NCBI RefSeq assembly: GCF_038006205.1
Contig: NZ_JBBOUU010000001.1
Span: forward strand, 2,544,001-2,608,000
Length of the DNA: 64,000 nucleotides
Reading direction: 5' to 3'
Source of the DNA: Solibacillus sp. FSL R7-0668
GTDB taxonomy: Bacteria > Bacillota > Bacilli > Bacillales_A > Planococcaceae
Positions within the stretch are counted from its first letter, which is position 1, and each line of letters opens with the position of its first letter. Under the pieces are notes generated by a model, which worked only from the letters and a program-made list of their open reading frames with translations, was not told where the DNA came from and searched no databases. Positions 18,297-26,622 of this stretch are shown here, one piece after another. A program made the position numbers and the translations under genes.

Positions 18297-19091
18297 TTAT
18301 GTTAAAAATTGTAGTATCCGTAGCACTTCGAAAAAATCATCCGTTTCAAACACTACGGTATTATGCGCCTTAAATGTGGCACCCGGATAAAATGAATTAC
18401 GATACGCCTTAATATGATCTTTATAAATAATTTCTACGTGAAAATGCTCTGGCAATTCAAGTTGTAGCTGTTCACGCTCTATTTTCATTGCTTGCTCGAT
18501 TAATGCCTTCGTTTCTTTCAAGGTCTTTTGAGGACTGACATTAATTGTCGCATGCCCAACGCCCTCTTTCGTCGCAAACGTCACGATTTTTTCATTGAAG
18601 CGTGCAATATGTTCTGTCAGTGCTTGATCCCCACTAACAAAAGCTACAGGCACTTTATGAAGCGCTGCCGCATAAGCATTAATAATAAATTCACTTGCAT
18701 AGTCTCCATTAATTTTCACATCAGCTAATAAACTTAATGTATGAGCAAGCGGATTTTTTGCACTGCCTCCTTCACTGTGATACCCAATAAAAATCGCTCG
18801 GTCAAAGCTGTCATCAAGTCCCGCGACCATACACATCGGTTCTTGTGTCCAACCGCGAATGATTTTCACATTTTCCGGCAATTGTTCTATTAAAATATTT
18901 CGCGCTGAATCATGCGCATCCTTTAATAGAATTTCTGTAGCGCCACCTGCAATCGCACCTTCAATTGCAGCAAGCACCTCTTTTGTCATTTGCTTTTGAA
19001 ATTGAAGATAGTCTGGTGAATTTAATTCGGTTTCACTCCAAACCGTCGTTCCTGTAATCCCTTCGATGTCTGCGCTAATATATACTTTCAT
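18297..19091 (-). CDS. dppA: D-aminopeptidase DppA (family M55)
   Basis: 264 aa, full length for M55. Zinc ligands expected from B. subtilis DppA are visible: Asp8 and Glu10 in SADIEG, His in LKDAHDS, His in GYHSEGG and Glu in YASEFIIN. The enzyme is a self-compartmentalising decamer that releases N-terminal D-amino acids and prefers D-Ala-D-Ala and D-Ala-Gly-Gly. It acts in the cytoplasm; no signal peptide. Its start overlaps the end of the D-Ala-D-Ala dipeptidase gene by 4 bp, so two enzymes with overlapping substrate range are co-translated. In B. subtilis dppA is the first gene of dppABCDE. Confidence 0.94.
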   Translation of the reverse strand: MKVYISADIEGITGTTVWSETELNSPDYLQFQKQMTKEVLAAIEGAIAGGATEILLKDAHDSARNILIEQLPENVKIIRGWTQEPMCMVAGLDDSFDRAIFIGYHSEGGSAKNPLAHTLSLLADVKINGDYASEFIINAYAAALHKVPVAFVSGDQALTEHIARFNEKIVTFATKEGVGHATINVSPQKTLKETKALIEQAMKIEREQLQLELPEHFHVEIIYKDHIKAYRNSFYPGATFKAHNTVVFETDDFFEVLRILQFLT

Positions 19092-19837
19092 TTATATCGA
19101 TACTCCTTTAGCTCATGGTTTTCGATTGTGGCAATGATTGGTCCATAAATGGCATGAGGCGCTTTTGATTTTCTTGCCCATGTGACATTTCCAAAATCAA
19201 AATGCCACCATTCTTCCTCATAATTGTGAAAGCCCGCATCCGTCATACTATGAAATAGCAGCCTACGATTTTTTAAAGCATCTGTATTTTCAGTTAAATG
19301 ACTCTCGAAATAGGCCGTTGCCGATTTAGCACATGTTTCATCGAATGCCGTTCCTAAATCAAGTGGATTCCCTTCAGCGTCACCCAATGTAACATCAATC
19401 GCTCCACCCGTTAAATGGGGAGCGGGATATTGAAAATCCACACTTGGAAATGCGACATATTTCAATGTTTCCGCTTCAATTTGCTGTTCATTCCAGCTCG
19501 GATTGCTCAAAGTTATTTCACGCTTAAATTGCTCATACAACGCTTGCTGCACTTGTAGCGGTCTAAAGCCGTCATACACAATAAGGCTATAGGCGTTTGG
19601 CAAATATTGAAGTGCCTGCAATAATCGATTGGCTGCCTGCTCACGTAAATAGATGACTTGTAAACTATCAGTAATGCGCTGTTGATAATAGCTAGGTTTG
19701 ATAAAAAGTCGTTTATTGATTGGCTCCAGCTTGATTAAAGACTCTTGATTATCCAAAATAGGTGGTCGCTCGCCTGTACCAATTATTATTTGAATTGGCT
19801 GTAAGTATTTTTCTAAAATTGTTTTGCACCCCACCAT
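19088..19837 (-). CDS. ddpX: D-alanyl-D-alanine dipeptidase (VanX/DdpX family, M15D)
   Basis: 249 aa. Zinc-site motifs: His and Asp in PHLTGGAIDVTLGD; catalytic Glu and third His ligand in EEEWWHFDFG. An Arg in YDGFRPLQVQQALY matches the active-site Arg of VanX. The enzyme hydrolyses D-Ala-D-Ala. No vanH, vanA or vanRS genes are present, so the role here is nutritional recycling, as for E. coli DdpX in its ddp transport operon, not vancomycin resistance (inference). It is the first gene of the operon. The ATG at 19837 has no clear ribosome-binding site; GGTGGGG lies just inside the gene, so the exact start is uncertain. Confidence 0.85.
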   Translation of the reverse strand: MVGCKTILEKYLQPIQIIIGTGERPPILDNQESLIKLEPINKRLFIKPSYYQQRITDSLQVIYLREQAANRLLQALQYLPNAYSLIVYDGFRPLQVQQALYEQFKREITLSNPSWNEQQIEAETLKYVAFPSVDFQYPAPHLTGGAIDVTLGDAEGNPLDLGTAFDETCAKSATAYFESHLTENTDALKNRRLLFHSMTDAGFHNYEEEWWHFDFGNVTWARKSKAPHAIYGPIIATIENHELKEYRYK

Positions 19838-19928
19838 ATGTAAATTAAATTATCAACAGAAAAATGATAACATTTAGATTTTTCAGTTTATTTATCTAAA
19901 ATACCATAATTATTTCGAATGCGGAAGT

Positions 19929-19943
19929 TATTTATTGAAAATT
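19929..19943 (-). promoter_or_regulatory. Candidate CodY box upstream of the ddpX-ykfC operon
   Basis: On the minus strand AATTTTCAATAAATA matches the CodY consensus AATTTTCWGAAAATT at 12 of 15 positions, about 90 bases before the ddpX start. CodY represses dpp in B. subtilis. AT-rich DNA gives such matches by chance, so this is tentative. Confidence 0.35.
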
Positions 19944-20047
19944 CATTACTATTATTGTATTTATTTGGTTTATAACCATAAGTTAGGGTTTTCTTGCAGA
20001 TTGATTAAAACGTGATTTCAAATTAGAAAACAATGGATGGTTTTGGG

Positions 20048-20140
20048 AAATCGCACGGATAAAAGCTAATATCGCACGGAAATTTAAAAAATCGCACGTA
20101 TCTGCGTAAAATCGCACATAAACTCGAAAAATTCGCACAC
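20048..20140. repeat. Array of five TCGCAC repeats at 20-21 bp spacing
   Basis: The 397-base gap between ddpX and the S58 peptidase gene holds TCGCAC at 20051, 20072, 20092, 20112 and 20133, each usually preceded by AAAA/ATA. Steps are 21, 20, 20 and 21 bp, close to two helical turns, so all copies face one side of the DNA. The DNA between them is AT-rich and not conserved. No coding frame uses them consistently because the period is not a multiple of 3. The rest of the gap (19838-20040) is AT-rich and contains the presumed operon promoter, which I could not place with confidence. Confidence 0.8.
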
Positions 20141-20234
20141 AAAAAAATTTCGCGAGCACTGCCACCCAAAGAGCCTTGCAATCGCCTATCTTAAGCCATT
20201 TACTAACGTTTTCCTCAAAGCAGCTATCCTCACC

Positions 20235-21278
20235 TTAAAAATCGAATGGATACCTTTTCACGCAGTGCCCTTGTCTGCCAATTGTTGTTTCTGCTTGTGT
20301 AAGTGAATTTAAAATGGCCTCTTCTGTTGCCTCTGCAGCCGCTGTAAATAATAAATTCATCATCGGCTGATCATCTCGTAATTGGACACGTGTCTCGAGC
20401 ATTGCTTCACTTTGATGCGGTATTTGATGGGCTGTTGAAAAGCCAATGACAATATCGCCACTACCATTGGAAAAATGACTACCCGTACGTCCTAGCCCAA
20501 TACCGCAGCGCTTGATTACACGCTTTAATTGGCGATTGCTTAATGGGGCATCTGTCGCCAATACAATGATAATGGAGCCATCTGTTGGCGCAATTGTAGA
20601 ATTTTGTGCCTCTGTGTTTACGTGGTAGCGTTCCTTCATAAATTCCTCCGTCGTCCCAAAATTACTTAAGACAAGGCAACCTACTGTATAGCGTAAGTTT
20701 TCAGCTTCAACTATTCGTGAAGCACTGCCAATCCCCCCTTTATATCCAAAACAAATCATTCCCTTTCCCGCTCCGACCGCGCCCTCTGTTACAAGTTCTG
20801 TCGTCGCATTTTCAATTGCTCCAATAGCATGTGCTGGTGTTACAGAGCAATGACGAATCGAATTTAAATGGCTATCATTGCATTCTCCGACCACGATATT
20901 AACCGTCCCTGTCGTCAAACCAATTTCCTCATTTTGTGCTAATACATACTGTAGGGTACCTTGCGTAACAGCAGGCACACTAAATGTATTTGTCAGCATA
21001 ATAGGTGATTCTAAAACCCCTAGCTCATCAACCTGTACAAGCCCCGTTGTTTTGCCAAAACCATTCAGCACATAGCTCGCAGCGGTCACCTTTTCGCGGA
21101 AAAGATTCCCTCCATGCGGTAAAATCGCCGTCACACCTGTACAAGCAACATCACCTTTTTCGTTTAGCGGATAATCCAATGTTACATGCCCTACTTTGAC
21201 ACCCGCTACATCCGTAATACAATTTTTTTCACCTGAAGTTAACTTGCCTATCTTTACACCTAATTGTTGAATTTTCAT
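20235..21278 (-). CDS. P1-family peptidase (S58, DmpA-like L-aminopeptidase/D-esterase)
   Basis: 347 aa, whole-length match to the S58/DmpA family. These Ntn-like hydrolases self-cleave before a Ser that becomes the nucleophile of the beta chain; here it is probably the Ser of TDGSIIIVLATDAPL. Other landmarks: the opening ITDVAGVKVGHVTL, TGVTAILPHGG, VVGECNDSHLN, GAVGAGKGM and GRTGSHFSNGSGDIVIGF. Family members release N-terminal L-residues or hydrolyse D-amino acid amides and esters. It lies upstream of and in the same direction as the murein-peptide operon but 397 bases away, so it is probably a separate unit. The start ATG follows AAAGGAGAACG. Confidence 0.88.
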   Translation of the reverse strand: MKIQQLGVKIGKLTSGEKNCITDVAGVKVGHVTLDYPLNEKGDVACTGVTAILPHGGNLFREKVTAASYVLNGFGKTTGLVQVDELGVLESPIMLTNTFSVPAVTQGTLQYVLAQNEEIGLTTGTVNIVVGECNDSHLNSIRHCSVTPAHAIGAIENATTELVTEGAVGAGKGMICFGYKGGIGSASRIVEAENLRYTVGCLVLSNFGTTEEFMKERYHVNTEAQNSTIAPTDGSIIIVLATDAPLSNRQLKRVIKRCGIGLGRTGSHFSNGSGDIVIGFSTAHQIPHQSEAMLETRVQLRDDQPMMNLLFTAAAEATEEAILNSLTQAETTIGRQGHCVKRYPFDF

Positions 21279-21350
21279 GTCGTTCTCCTTTTCATATGTA
21301 AATTCTATCCAACTCTATCATAATCAACATGTTTTGATTTGAATAGCAAC

Positions 21351-21391
21351 AAAAAAGGAATTTGCCTTTACGAACAAAGACAAATTCCTTT
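21351..21391 (-). terminator. Terminator of the 42-aa ORF gene
   Basis: An 11-bp perfect stem (21354-21364 with 21381-21391) is followed on the minus strand by a T run, 47 bases after the stop codon of the small gene at 21438-21566. Confidence 0.65.
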
Positions 21392-21437
21392 ACGTATCTT
21401 GAAATGGTGTTTGATTCCAAAGCAACATCATCATTGA

Positions 21438-21566
21438 CTAGATTTCTAATATCCCTCTCGACCAACGATCTACAAAGCTTTCGAACGTAATGCCGTATTT
21501 ATTGTACACTTCATGATAAACAAAATAAATACCGAGCTTATCTAATACTTCATCATTAATTCTCAT
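21438..21566 (-). CDS. Small hypothetical protein, 42 aa
   Basis: The frame is open to 21650, but the ATG at 21566 (MRINDEVLDKLGIYFVYHEV) has a strong AAAGGAG 7-8 bases upstream, while the earlier codons have none. The product is 42 aa, soluble and mixed charge (KYGITFESFVDRW near the C-terminus). A terminator follows, which supports a real transcript. I do not recognise the family. The ATG is about 255 bases from the divergent lipoprotein gene. Confidence 0.5.
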   Translation of the reverse strand: MRINDEVLDKLGIYFVYHEVYNKYGITFESFVDRWSRGILEI

Positions 21567-21820
21567 CGTACCAGCTCCTTTATTCTTCATTACGACGATG
21601 ATGATTGAGCCCATTTCATTGCGATACAGTAATACTTTAATCATACCCAATGATTTAATTTAATATTCAATCCATGCAATCAAGAGTAAAATATTATTCC
21701 TTTCTTTATCCCCTTTCATCTCGTTACAAATTTTTCACATTCTCATCAGAAATCAACCACTTATTGGGATTGCATTTTAGTATGATAAAACTGTGGATAA
21801 AGTTTGATGGAGGGAATGGG

Positions 21821-22306
21821 ATGAGAAAGTTTTTAGCATTGCTGCTAGCAGTTACCCTTTTAACAGGCTGCAGTGATACGATGAAGGATATTAAAGATGC
21901 GGCGGCAGGTATTAACTCCAAGGCAACTGAAGCTGCTACTGCGATTTCGATTGATGTCCATTCAATTCGAGCGATTGAATTAGCATTTGACAACAAGCAA
22001 GTGGCAATTAACGACTTATTTAAAACTATATTACGTGATGTGCAATGGCATTATGACGAGTCAGCGAACATATTAAAAATTTCAGGTACATGGAAGAACA
22101 ATCAGCTTTTTTCTGAACAGTATTTTACCGAACAGCAAAAGCAGCAGATAATAGAAAATGGCAAAGTAACCATTCAGTTACATTTCGTCGACAATCAATT
22201 ATTAGAGTCCAAAACAGCCGCACAGCTAACCTTACATAACGAGTTGCTTGTCGATTTGCAAGGCGAGCAACTATTACAGCATTTTTACGACGTTTTTAAA
22301 AATTAA
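21821..22306 (+). CDS. Small lipoprotein of unknown function
   Basis: 161 aa from the ATG at 21821, preceded by GGAGGG; the frame extends further upstream to 21674 but without a ribosome site. A signal peptide (MRKFLALLLAVTLLTGCSD) ends in the lipobox LTGC with Cys at residue 17, so the protein is membrane-anchored and faces outside. The mature part begins with a helical segment (MKDIKDAAAGINSKATEAA), followed by a mixed alpha/beta region with LHFVDNQLLESKTAAQLTLHNELLVDLQG (in part LHFVDNQLLES). No known domain recognised. A terminator follows closely, so it is probably monocistronic. Confidence 0.75.
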   Translation: MRKFLALLLAVTLLTGCSDTMKDIKDAAAGINSKATEAATAISIDVHSIRAIELAFDNKQVAINDLFKTILRDVQWHYDESANILKISGTWKNNQLFSEQYFTEQQKQQIIENGKVTIQLHFVDNQLLESKTAAQLTLHNELLVDLQGEQLLQHFYDVFKN

Positions 22307-22344
22307 CGCAAAACATGAATCCTACAAATTATTATATGCAAAGA

Positions 22345-22371
22345 AGCGTCCTGTGAATCGGACGCTCTTTT
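22345..22371 (+). terminator. Terminator of the lipoprotein gene
   Basis: A 7-bp GC-rich stem AGCGTCC (22345-22351) with GGACGCT (22360-22366) is followed by CTTTT, 38 bases after the stop codon. Confidence 0.75.
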
Positions 22372-22535
22372 AATACAAAGGTATTATTAAGCGAAACTTA
22401 TAACCTCTCATCTCGGTATACAGCATTTTCTTATAAGGACTTTGTATCAATAGCAGTCCATAATAAGCACTTCTACCTGTTAATAATGAATTTTTTTCAT
22501 ATTCTCATAAATTCTGTTTCCATTCATAGTAATTT

Positions 22536-22544
22536 TGTTATAAT
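22536..22544 (+). promoter_or_regulatory. Extended -10 promoter of the first EAL gene
   Basis: TGTTATAAT is a perfect extended -10 (TGnTATAAT), 37 bases before the start codon. TTTCCA, 16 bases upstream of the hexamer, is a weak -35. Confidence 0.5.
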
Positions 22545-22581
22545 TTAATTAATTCTAACAAATTAATAAAGGGGAAATTTT

Positions 22582-24732
22582 ATGCAGATTAATCAATTAC
22601 CGCCCCTATCAAAAGATCAATTACTCCATTGGCTCATTGCCTTAAGTAATCAGCTTTCGAAAGGAACACTCATTGTCGATATTCATGATCGAAATTTAAT
22701 GATTTTACATGCAAATGACCACTTTTTACAATTAACAAATTATGAATTACAGGAGATTTACAATCAAAACGTATCCATTTTTAACGGTAGTCGTACGAAT
22801 ACTGATGCTACAACGGAATTCATCACACATATTCGACTCGGACTGGCAAAAAAAATTACGCTTTTACATTATACAAAAAATGGTGCAGCCTTTTGGAACA
22901 CGATTACCATTCATCCGATTCGAGATGCAGAGCAAACGATTCAATATGTATTATTAACATGTGAAAATACTACGGAAGCAGAATTAAATAAAATGGTTTA
23001 CAAATTAGAGCATGAGGTTTACGAAGCAATTGACAATGAACATAATATTCAATCCATCTTGTCCCTCATCGCTCAAAAAATCGAAATGTTTTATATTCAT
23101 GATGTGTATTGTACCATTCATATTTTCGATCAACATTATGCTTGTAAATCGCTCGGCTCCCACTCACTACCAGTAGAAGTAATTGAAGAACTTGATCTGT
23201 TGACTGTAACACCTAATATAAGCCATAGTCCACGCGCCATTTACTTAAAGGATTTTTCAAGTAAACAGATGGCTAGTAAGCACTTCAATTTGAATATGAT
23301 CAAAGGCTCTTGGACAAAGCCCATTTTAACTTCTCAAAATGAAACGATTGGGATATTAACATTGTTCTTACAGGATGATTTAGAATTAAAGCAACATGAT
23401 ATCAACTATTTAAATCGGCTTGCGCTATTAATTCAGCTCTCCATTAAGTATGCAGAACAAAAAATTGAACTTAGTCACCTAGCTTTTTATGATATCGAAA
23501 CGAATTTACCGAATTTACAGAACTTTAAAGTAGAGTTAGCAAAGTGGCTTGATGCGGGATTTACAGGCTATATTGCCGCCATTCATCCAACTGAGTTCAA
23601 TAAAATTGTCGATTTATATGGGCGAAAAGCTGGCGCAGAGTTATTAAGCCAAATAGCGGATCGCCTGCATAGCTACTTACCAAGTGATGAGGAATTAATG
23701 GCACGATTTTCGAATTCCATTATTTTAGCAAAAAAGGCGCATCTGGATTCATTCCATTCTCATTTCAAGCACGCTGAGCCTTTAACACAAGTGCCGTTCA
23801 TCATTAATGGGGAGGAAAACTATATAACGGTGAAAACAGGCTATACAGCATTCACCCCCCAAATGACCGTTGAGCAATGTATTCACCAAACAGACATTGC
23901 ATTGACGAAGGCAAGAAAGATAAACGGCACAAGCTGTTCCATGTATGAGGAAAATAGTATCAAACAACTAACAGAAGAGATGAATATATTCAATCAATTG
24001 ACGTTTGGCATTAACAACAAGGAGTTTGAAGTGTATTTACAACCCAAAATCAATTTTGAAACGATTGAGGTTGAGGGATTCGAAGCATTATCGCGCTGGA
24101 ATTCTAGCAAGCTCGGCTTCATTTCGCCTATTAAATACATCCCAATTGCTGAAGAATCAGGGAAGATTAAGGAAATCGATCTGTTAAATTTAACGACGAT
24201 TTTACATTGGCTACAGCAACGTATAGATGCAGGCAAAAAAATTGTTCCCATTTCGTTGAATATCTCACCTGACCATTTTTATGAGCCCTATTTTTTAGAT
24301 AATATTATCGAAATCTTTAATCAGTTCCGTGTTCCAGCAAAGTACATCAAACTCGAAGTAACAGAAAGTATCGAACTTGTCGACTTCGCAAAAGCAAAGG
24401 ATATTTTGGAAAAATTAAATGACTTTGGTATCGAAAGCTCCATAGATGACTTTGGTGTAGGCTTCTCTTCCTTAAGCTACTTACCAAAGCTACCTTTCTC
24501 TGAAATCAAGATTGACCGAAGCTTCGTCAATTCCATGAATGAGCCTGGGATGTATGCCGTCGTCCAAACCATTATTCAATTGGCACATCATATTGATATG
24601 CGCCCTATTGCAGAGGGAATCGAAACGGAAGATCAGCTCATGATGTTACAAAAACTAGGCTGTCCGGCTGGTCAAGGCTATTATTTCTATAAGCCTATGA
24701 CCATACAAGATGCCGAATTATTACTTGACTAA
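22582..24732 (+). CDS. PAS-GAF-degenerate GGDEF-EAL protein, probable c-di-GMP phosphodiesterase (copy 1)
   Basis: 716 aa: PAS (about 20-135), GAF-like (about 150-295), degenerate GGDEF (about 305-455, signature site reads RFSNSIILA) and EAL (about 465-716). EAL catalytic residues are present: EGFEALSRW, NISPDHF, LEVTES, SIDDFGVGFSSLSYL, KIDRSFV, AEGIET and GQGYYFYKPM. It should therefore hydrolyse c-di-GMP but not make it. No transmembrane segment; the PAS and GAF domains suggest cytosolic sensing. The start has AAAGGGG upstream. A paralogue with the same architecture lies at 50511-52694. It is flanked by its own promoter and terminator and is monocistronic. Confidence 0.9.
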   Translation: MQINQLPPLSKDQLLHWLIALSNQLSKGTLIVDIHDRNLMILHANDHFLQLTNYELQEIYNQNVSIFNGSRTNTDATTEFITHIRLGLAKKITLLHYTKNGAAFWNTITIHPIRDAEQTIQYVLLTCENTTEAELNKMVYKLEHEVYEAIDNEHNIQSILSLIAQKIEMFYIHDVYCTIHIFDQHYACKSLGSHSLPVEVIEELDLLTVTPNISHSPRAIYLKDFSSKQMASKHFNLNMIKGSWTKPILTSQNETIGILTLFLQDDLELKQHDINYLNRLALLIQLSIKYAEQKIELSHLAFYDIETNLPNLQNFKVELAKWLDAGFTGYIAAIHPTEFNKIVDLYGRKAGAELLSQIADRLHSYLPSDEELMARFSNSIILAKKAHLDSFHSHFKHAEPLTQVPFIINGEENYITVKTGYTAFTPQMTVEQCIHQTDIALTKARKINGTSCSMYEENSIKQLTEEMNIFNQLTFGINNKEFEVYLQPKINFETIEVEGFEALSRWNSSKLGFISPIKYIPIAEESGKIKEIDLLNLTTILHWLQQRIDAGKKIVPISLNISPDHFYEPYFLDNIIEIFNQFRVPAKYIKLEVTESIELVDFAKAKDILEKLNDFGIESSIDDFGVGFSSLSYLPKLPFSEIKIDRSFVNSMNEPGMYAVVQTIIQLAHHIDMRPIAEGIETEDQLMMLQKLGCPAGQGYYFYKPMTIQDAELLLD

Positions 24733-24736
24733 TCTC

Positions 24737-24776
24737 AGAGAGTGCCCAAGAAGTTTTCTAGGGCATTCTCTTTTTT
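24737..24776 (+). terminator. Terminator of the first EAL gene
   Basis: AGAGAGTGCCC (24737-24747) pairs with GGGCATTCTCT (24761-24771), one G-T pair, followed by TTTTT. Confidence 0.8.
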
Positions 24777-24924
24777 AACTAGCAAAAAAGAAGGAAATAT
24801 TCATTTTGTACCGAAAGTAATTACATAGGCTCATTTTTTTCATTCGTTCTCCTATGCATTGCCTTGCAACGAATTAAAAATGGATTAACTGAACTCTAGC
24901 TATTTTAGATTGGGGGATTTTATA

Positions 24925-26616
24925 ATGAATTGGGATTTACAATATGATGTAGTAGTCGTTGGCTCAGGCGCATCTGGTTTTGCGGCTGCCATTACGGCAA
25001 AAAAAGAACAATTAAACACATTATTAATCGAAAAAGAACCCTATTTCGGTGGTGCTTCTGCGCTTTCTGGTGGAGGTGTATGGATTCCGAACAACCGCTA
25101 TTTAGTGGATGCTGGCGCTGCTGACAGCTACGAAGAGGCAAAAACTTACTTAGATGCTACTGTAGGTAATGCAGTAGCTGAAGATGTGAAAGAGGCTTAT
25201 TTAAAGCGTGGCATCGAAATGCTCGATTATATGCATGAGCTTAGCCCACATATGCGTTTTTCTTATGCGAAAAATTATTCGGATTACTACCCAACACTTC
25301 CAGGTGGCAAAGGGAAAGGACGTTCTATTGAGCCACTATTATTTGATTTAAATGAGCTAGGAGATTGGAAGGATCAGCTTCTTTCACCTACAATCGATAC
25401 GAAGGGCTTTGTCATGACGGGGCAAGATTTTGTAAAAGTAAATATGATTGCCCGAACAACTGAGGGAAAGGTGCGCTCTTTACGACTTGGCTGGCGCTTA
25501 ATGCAGCATTTACTGATGAAAAAGAATTTCGCCGCGCTGGGTCAAGCATTGATTGCGCGTTTGGCATTAACCTATAAAGAATTACAGGGCGAACTTTCAT
25601 TGTCCACTGAATTTGTTGATTTTGTTTACGAGAATGACCGCATCATCGGAATGGAAGTAATGAAAGATGGCGAACGCCTCCTTATTAAAGCAGAACATGG
25701 GATCATTTTTGCTTCTGGTGGATTTTCACGCAGTCAAGAATATCGCGAAAAATTTTTACCAGCGCCACAGCATGCGGAATGGACAAGCTCGCCGAAAGGA
25801 CAAACAGGTGACATTATCGCACCGTTTGAAAAGCTTCACGCAAAATTTGGGCTTATGGACAAGGTTTGGGGAGCACCATCAATCATTGACCATACAGGTA
25901 GACCCTTTTTCTTAGTGGCAGACCGTGGCATTCCAAACATGATCATTGTGGACCAGGACGGACAACGCTATATTAACGAGCCAACACCGTATCATGAATT
26001 TGTTGACAAAATGTATGAGCATAACGAAAAAACGGGTGGCAAAGCAATTACCTCTTGGATTATTTTAGACGGCCGCGCAAAAAGCCGTTATATATTTGCA
26101 GGGTTATTCCCAATGCAGGACTTCCCAAAAGATTATTACAACAATCAAATTGTTTACAAAGCGAATAATATCGCCGATTTAGAGCGTCAATTAGCTATTC
26201 CATTTGGTAATTTACAAAAAACAATTGAACGATTTAATAGCTTTGCCCGTAGCGGTGAGGATTTAGATTTCCACCGAGGCGAAACCGAGCATGACCGTTA
26301 TTATGGCGATCCAACATTAAAAAATCCAAACTTACTCGAAATCAATCGAGCTCCATTTTACGCACTAAGAGTATATCCGGGTGATATTGGTACAAAAGGC
26401 GGCGTTGTCATAGACCGCGATGGCCGCGTATTACGTGAAGACGGCACAGCTATTGAAGGCGTCTACGCATGTGGCAACTGCTCAGCATCCGTTATGGGTG
26501 CGGCATACCCAGGTCCGGGTGCAACACTTGGCCCTGGCATGACATTTGGTTATTTAGCTGCACTGGACTGTAAAGTGAATAAAGCATTAGCCAAATCAAA
26601 ATTAGCCTCGGTATAA
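24925..26616 (+). CDS. FAD-binding oxidoreductase, 3-ketosteroid Delta1-dehydrogenase-like
   Basis: About 563 aa from the ATG at 24925, 5 bases after GGGGGATTT; a TTG at 24910 has no ribosome site. The N-terminal dinucleotide-binding motif is VVVVGSGASGFAAAITA, followed by the FAD-binding LLIEKEPYFGGASALSGGGVWIPNN (in part FGGASALSGGGVWIPNN). Near the C-terminus GDIGTKGGVVIDRDGRVL and AAYPGPGATLGPGMTFGYLAA match the KstD/fumarate reductase flavoprotein family; the YPGPG...GPGMTFG block is typical of KstD. The enzyme probably dehydrogenates a ring ketone, but no other steroid catabolism genes are nearby, so the substrate is open. A terminator follows directly, so it stands alone. Confidence 0.82.
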   Translation: MNWDLQYDVVVVGSGASGFAAAITAKKEQLNTLLIEKEPYFGGASALSGGGVWIPNNRYLVDAGAADSYEEAKTYLDATVGNAVAEDVKEAYLKRGIEMLDYMHELSPHMRFSYAKNYSDYYPTLPGGKGKGRSIEPLLFDLNELGDWKDQLLSPTIDTKGFVMTGQDFVKVNMIARTTEGKVRSLRLGWRLMQHLLMKKNFAALGQALIARLALTYKELQGELSLSTEFVDFVYENDRIIGMEVMKDGERLLIKAEHGIIFASGGFSRSQEYREKFLPAPQHAEWTSSPKGQTGDIIAPFEKLHAKFGLMDKVWGAPSIIDHTGRPFFLVADRGIPNMIIVDQDGQRYINEPTPYHEFVDKMYEHNEKTGGKAITSWIILDGRAKSRYIFAGLFPMQDFPKDYYNNQIVYKANNIADLERQLAIPFGNLQKTIERFNSFARSGEDLDFHRGETEHDRYYGDPTLKNPNLLEINRAPFYALRVYPGDIGTKGGVVIDRDGRVLREDGTAIEGVYACGNCSASVMGAAYPGPGATLGPGMTFGYLAALDCKVNKALAKSKLASV

Positions 26617-26622
26617 GTAAAA

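Noticed and set aside
19088-19837. Vancomycin resistance cluster
   Set aside because: VanX-like enzyme only; no vanH, vanA or vanRS nearby.
20048-20140. CRISPR array
   Set aside because: Repeats are only 6-8 bp with about 14-bp unique parts, far below CRISPR repeat and spacer lengths, and no cas genes are present.
19983-20165. 60-codon frame across the TCGCAC array
   Set aside because: The 20-21 bp period breaks frame, so coding does not explain the repeats; no ribosome site.
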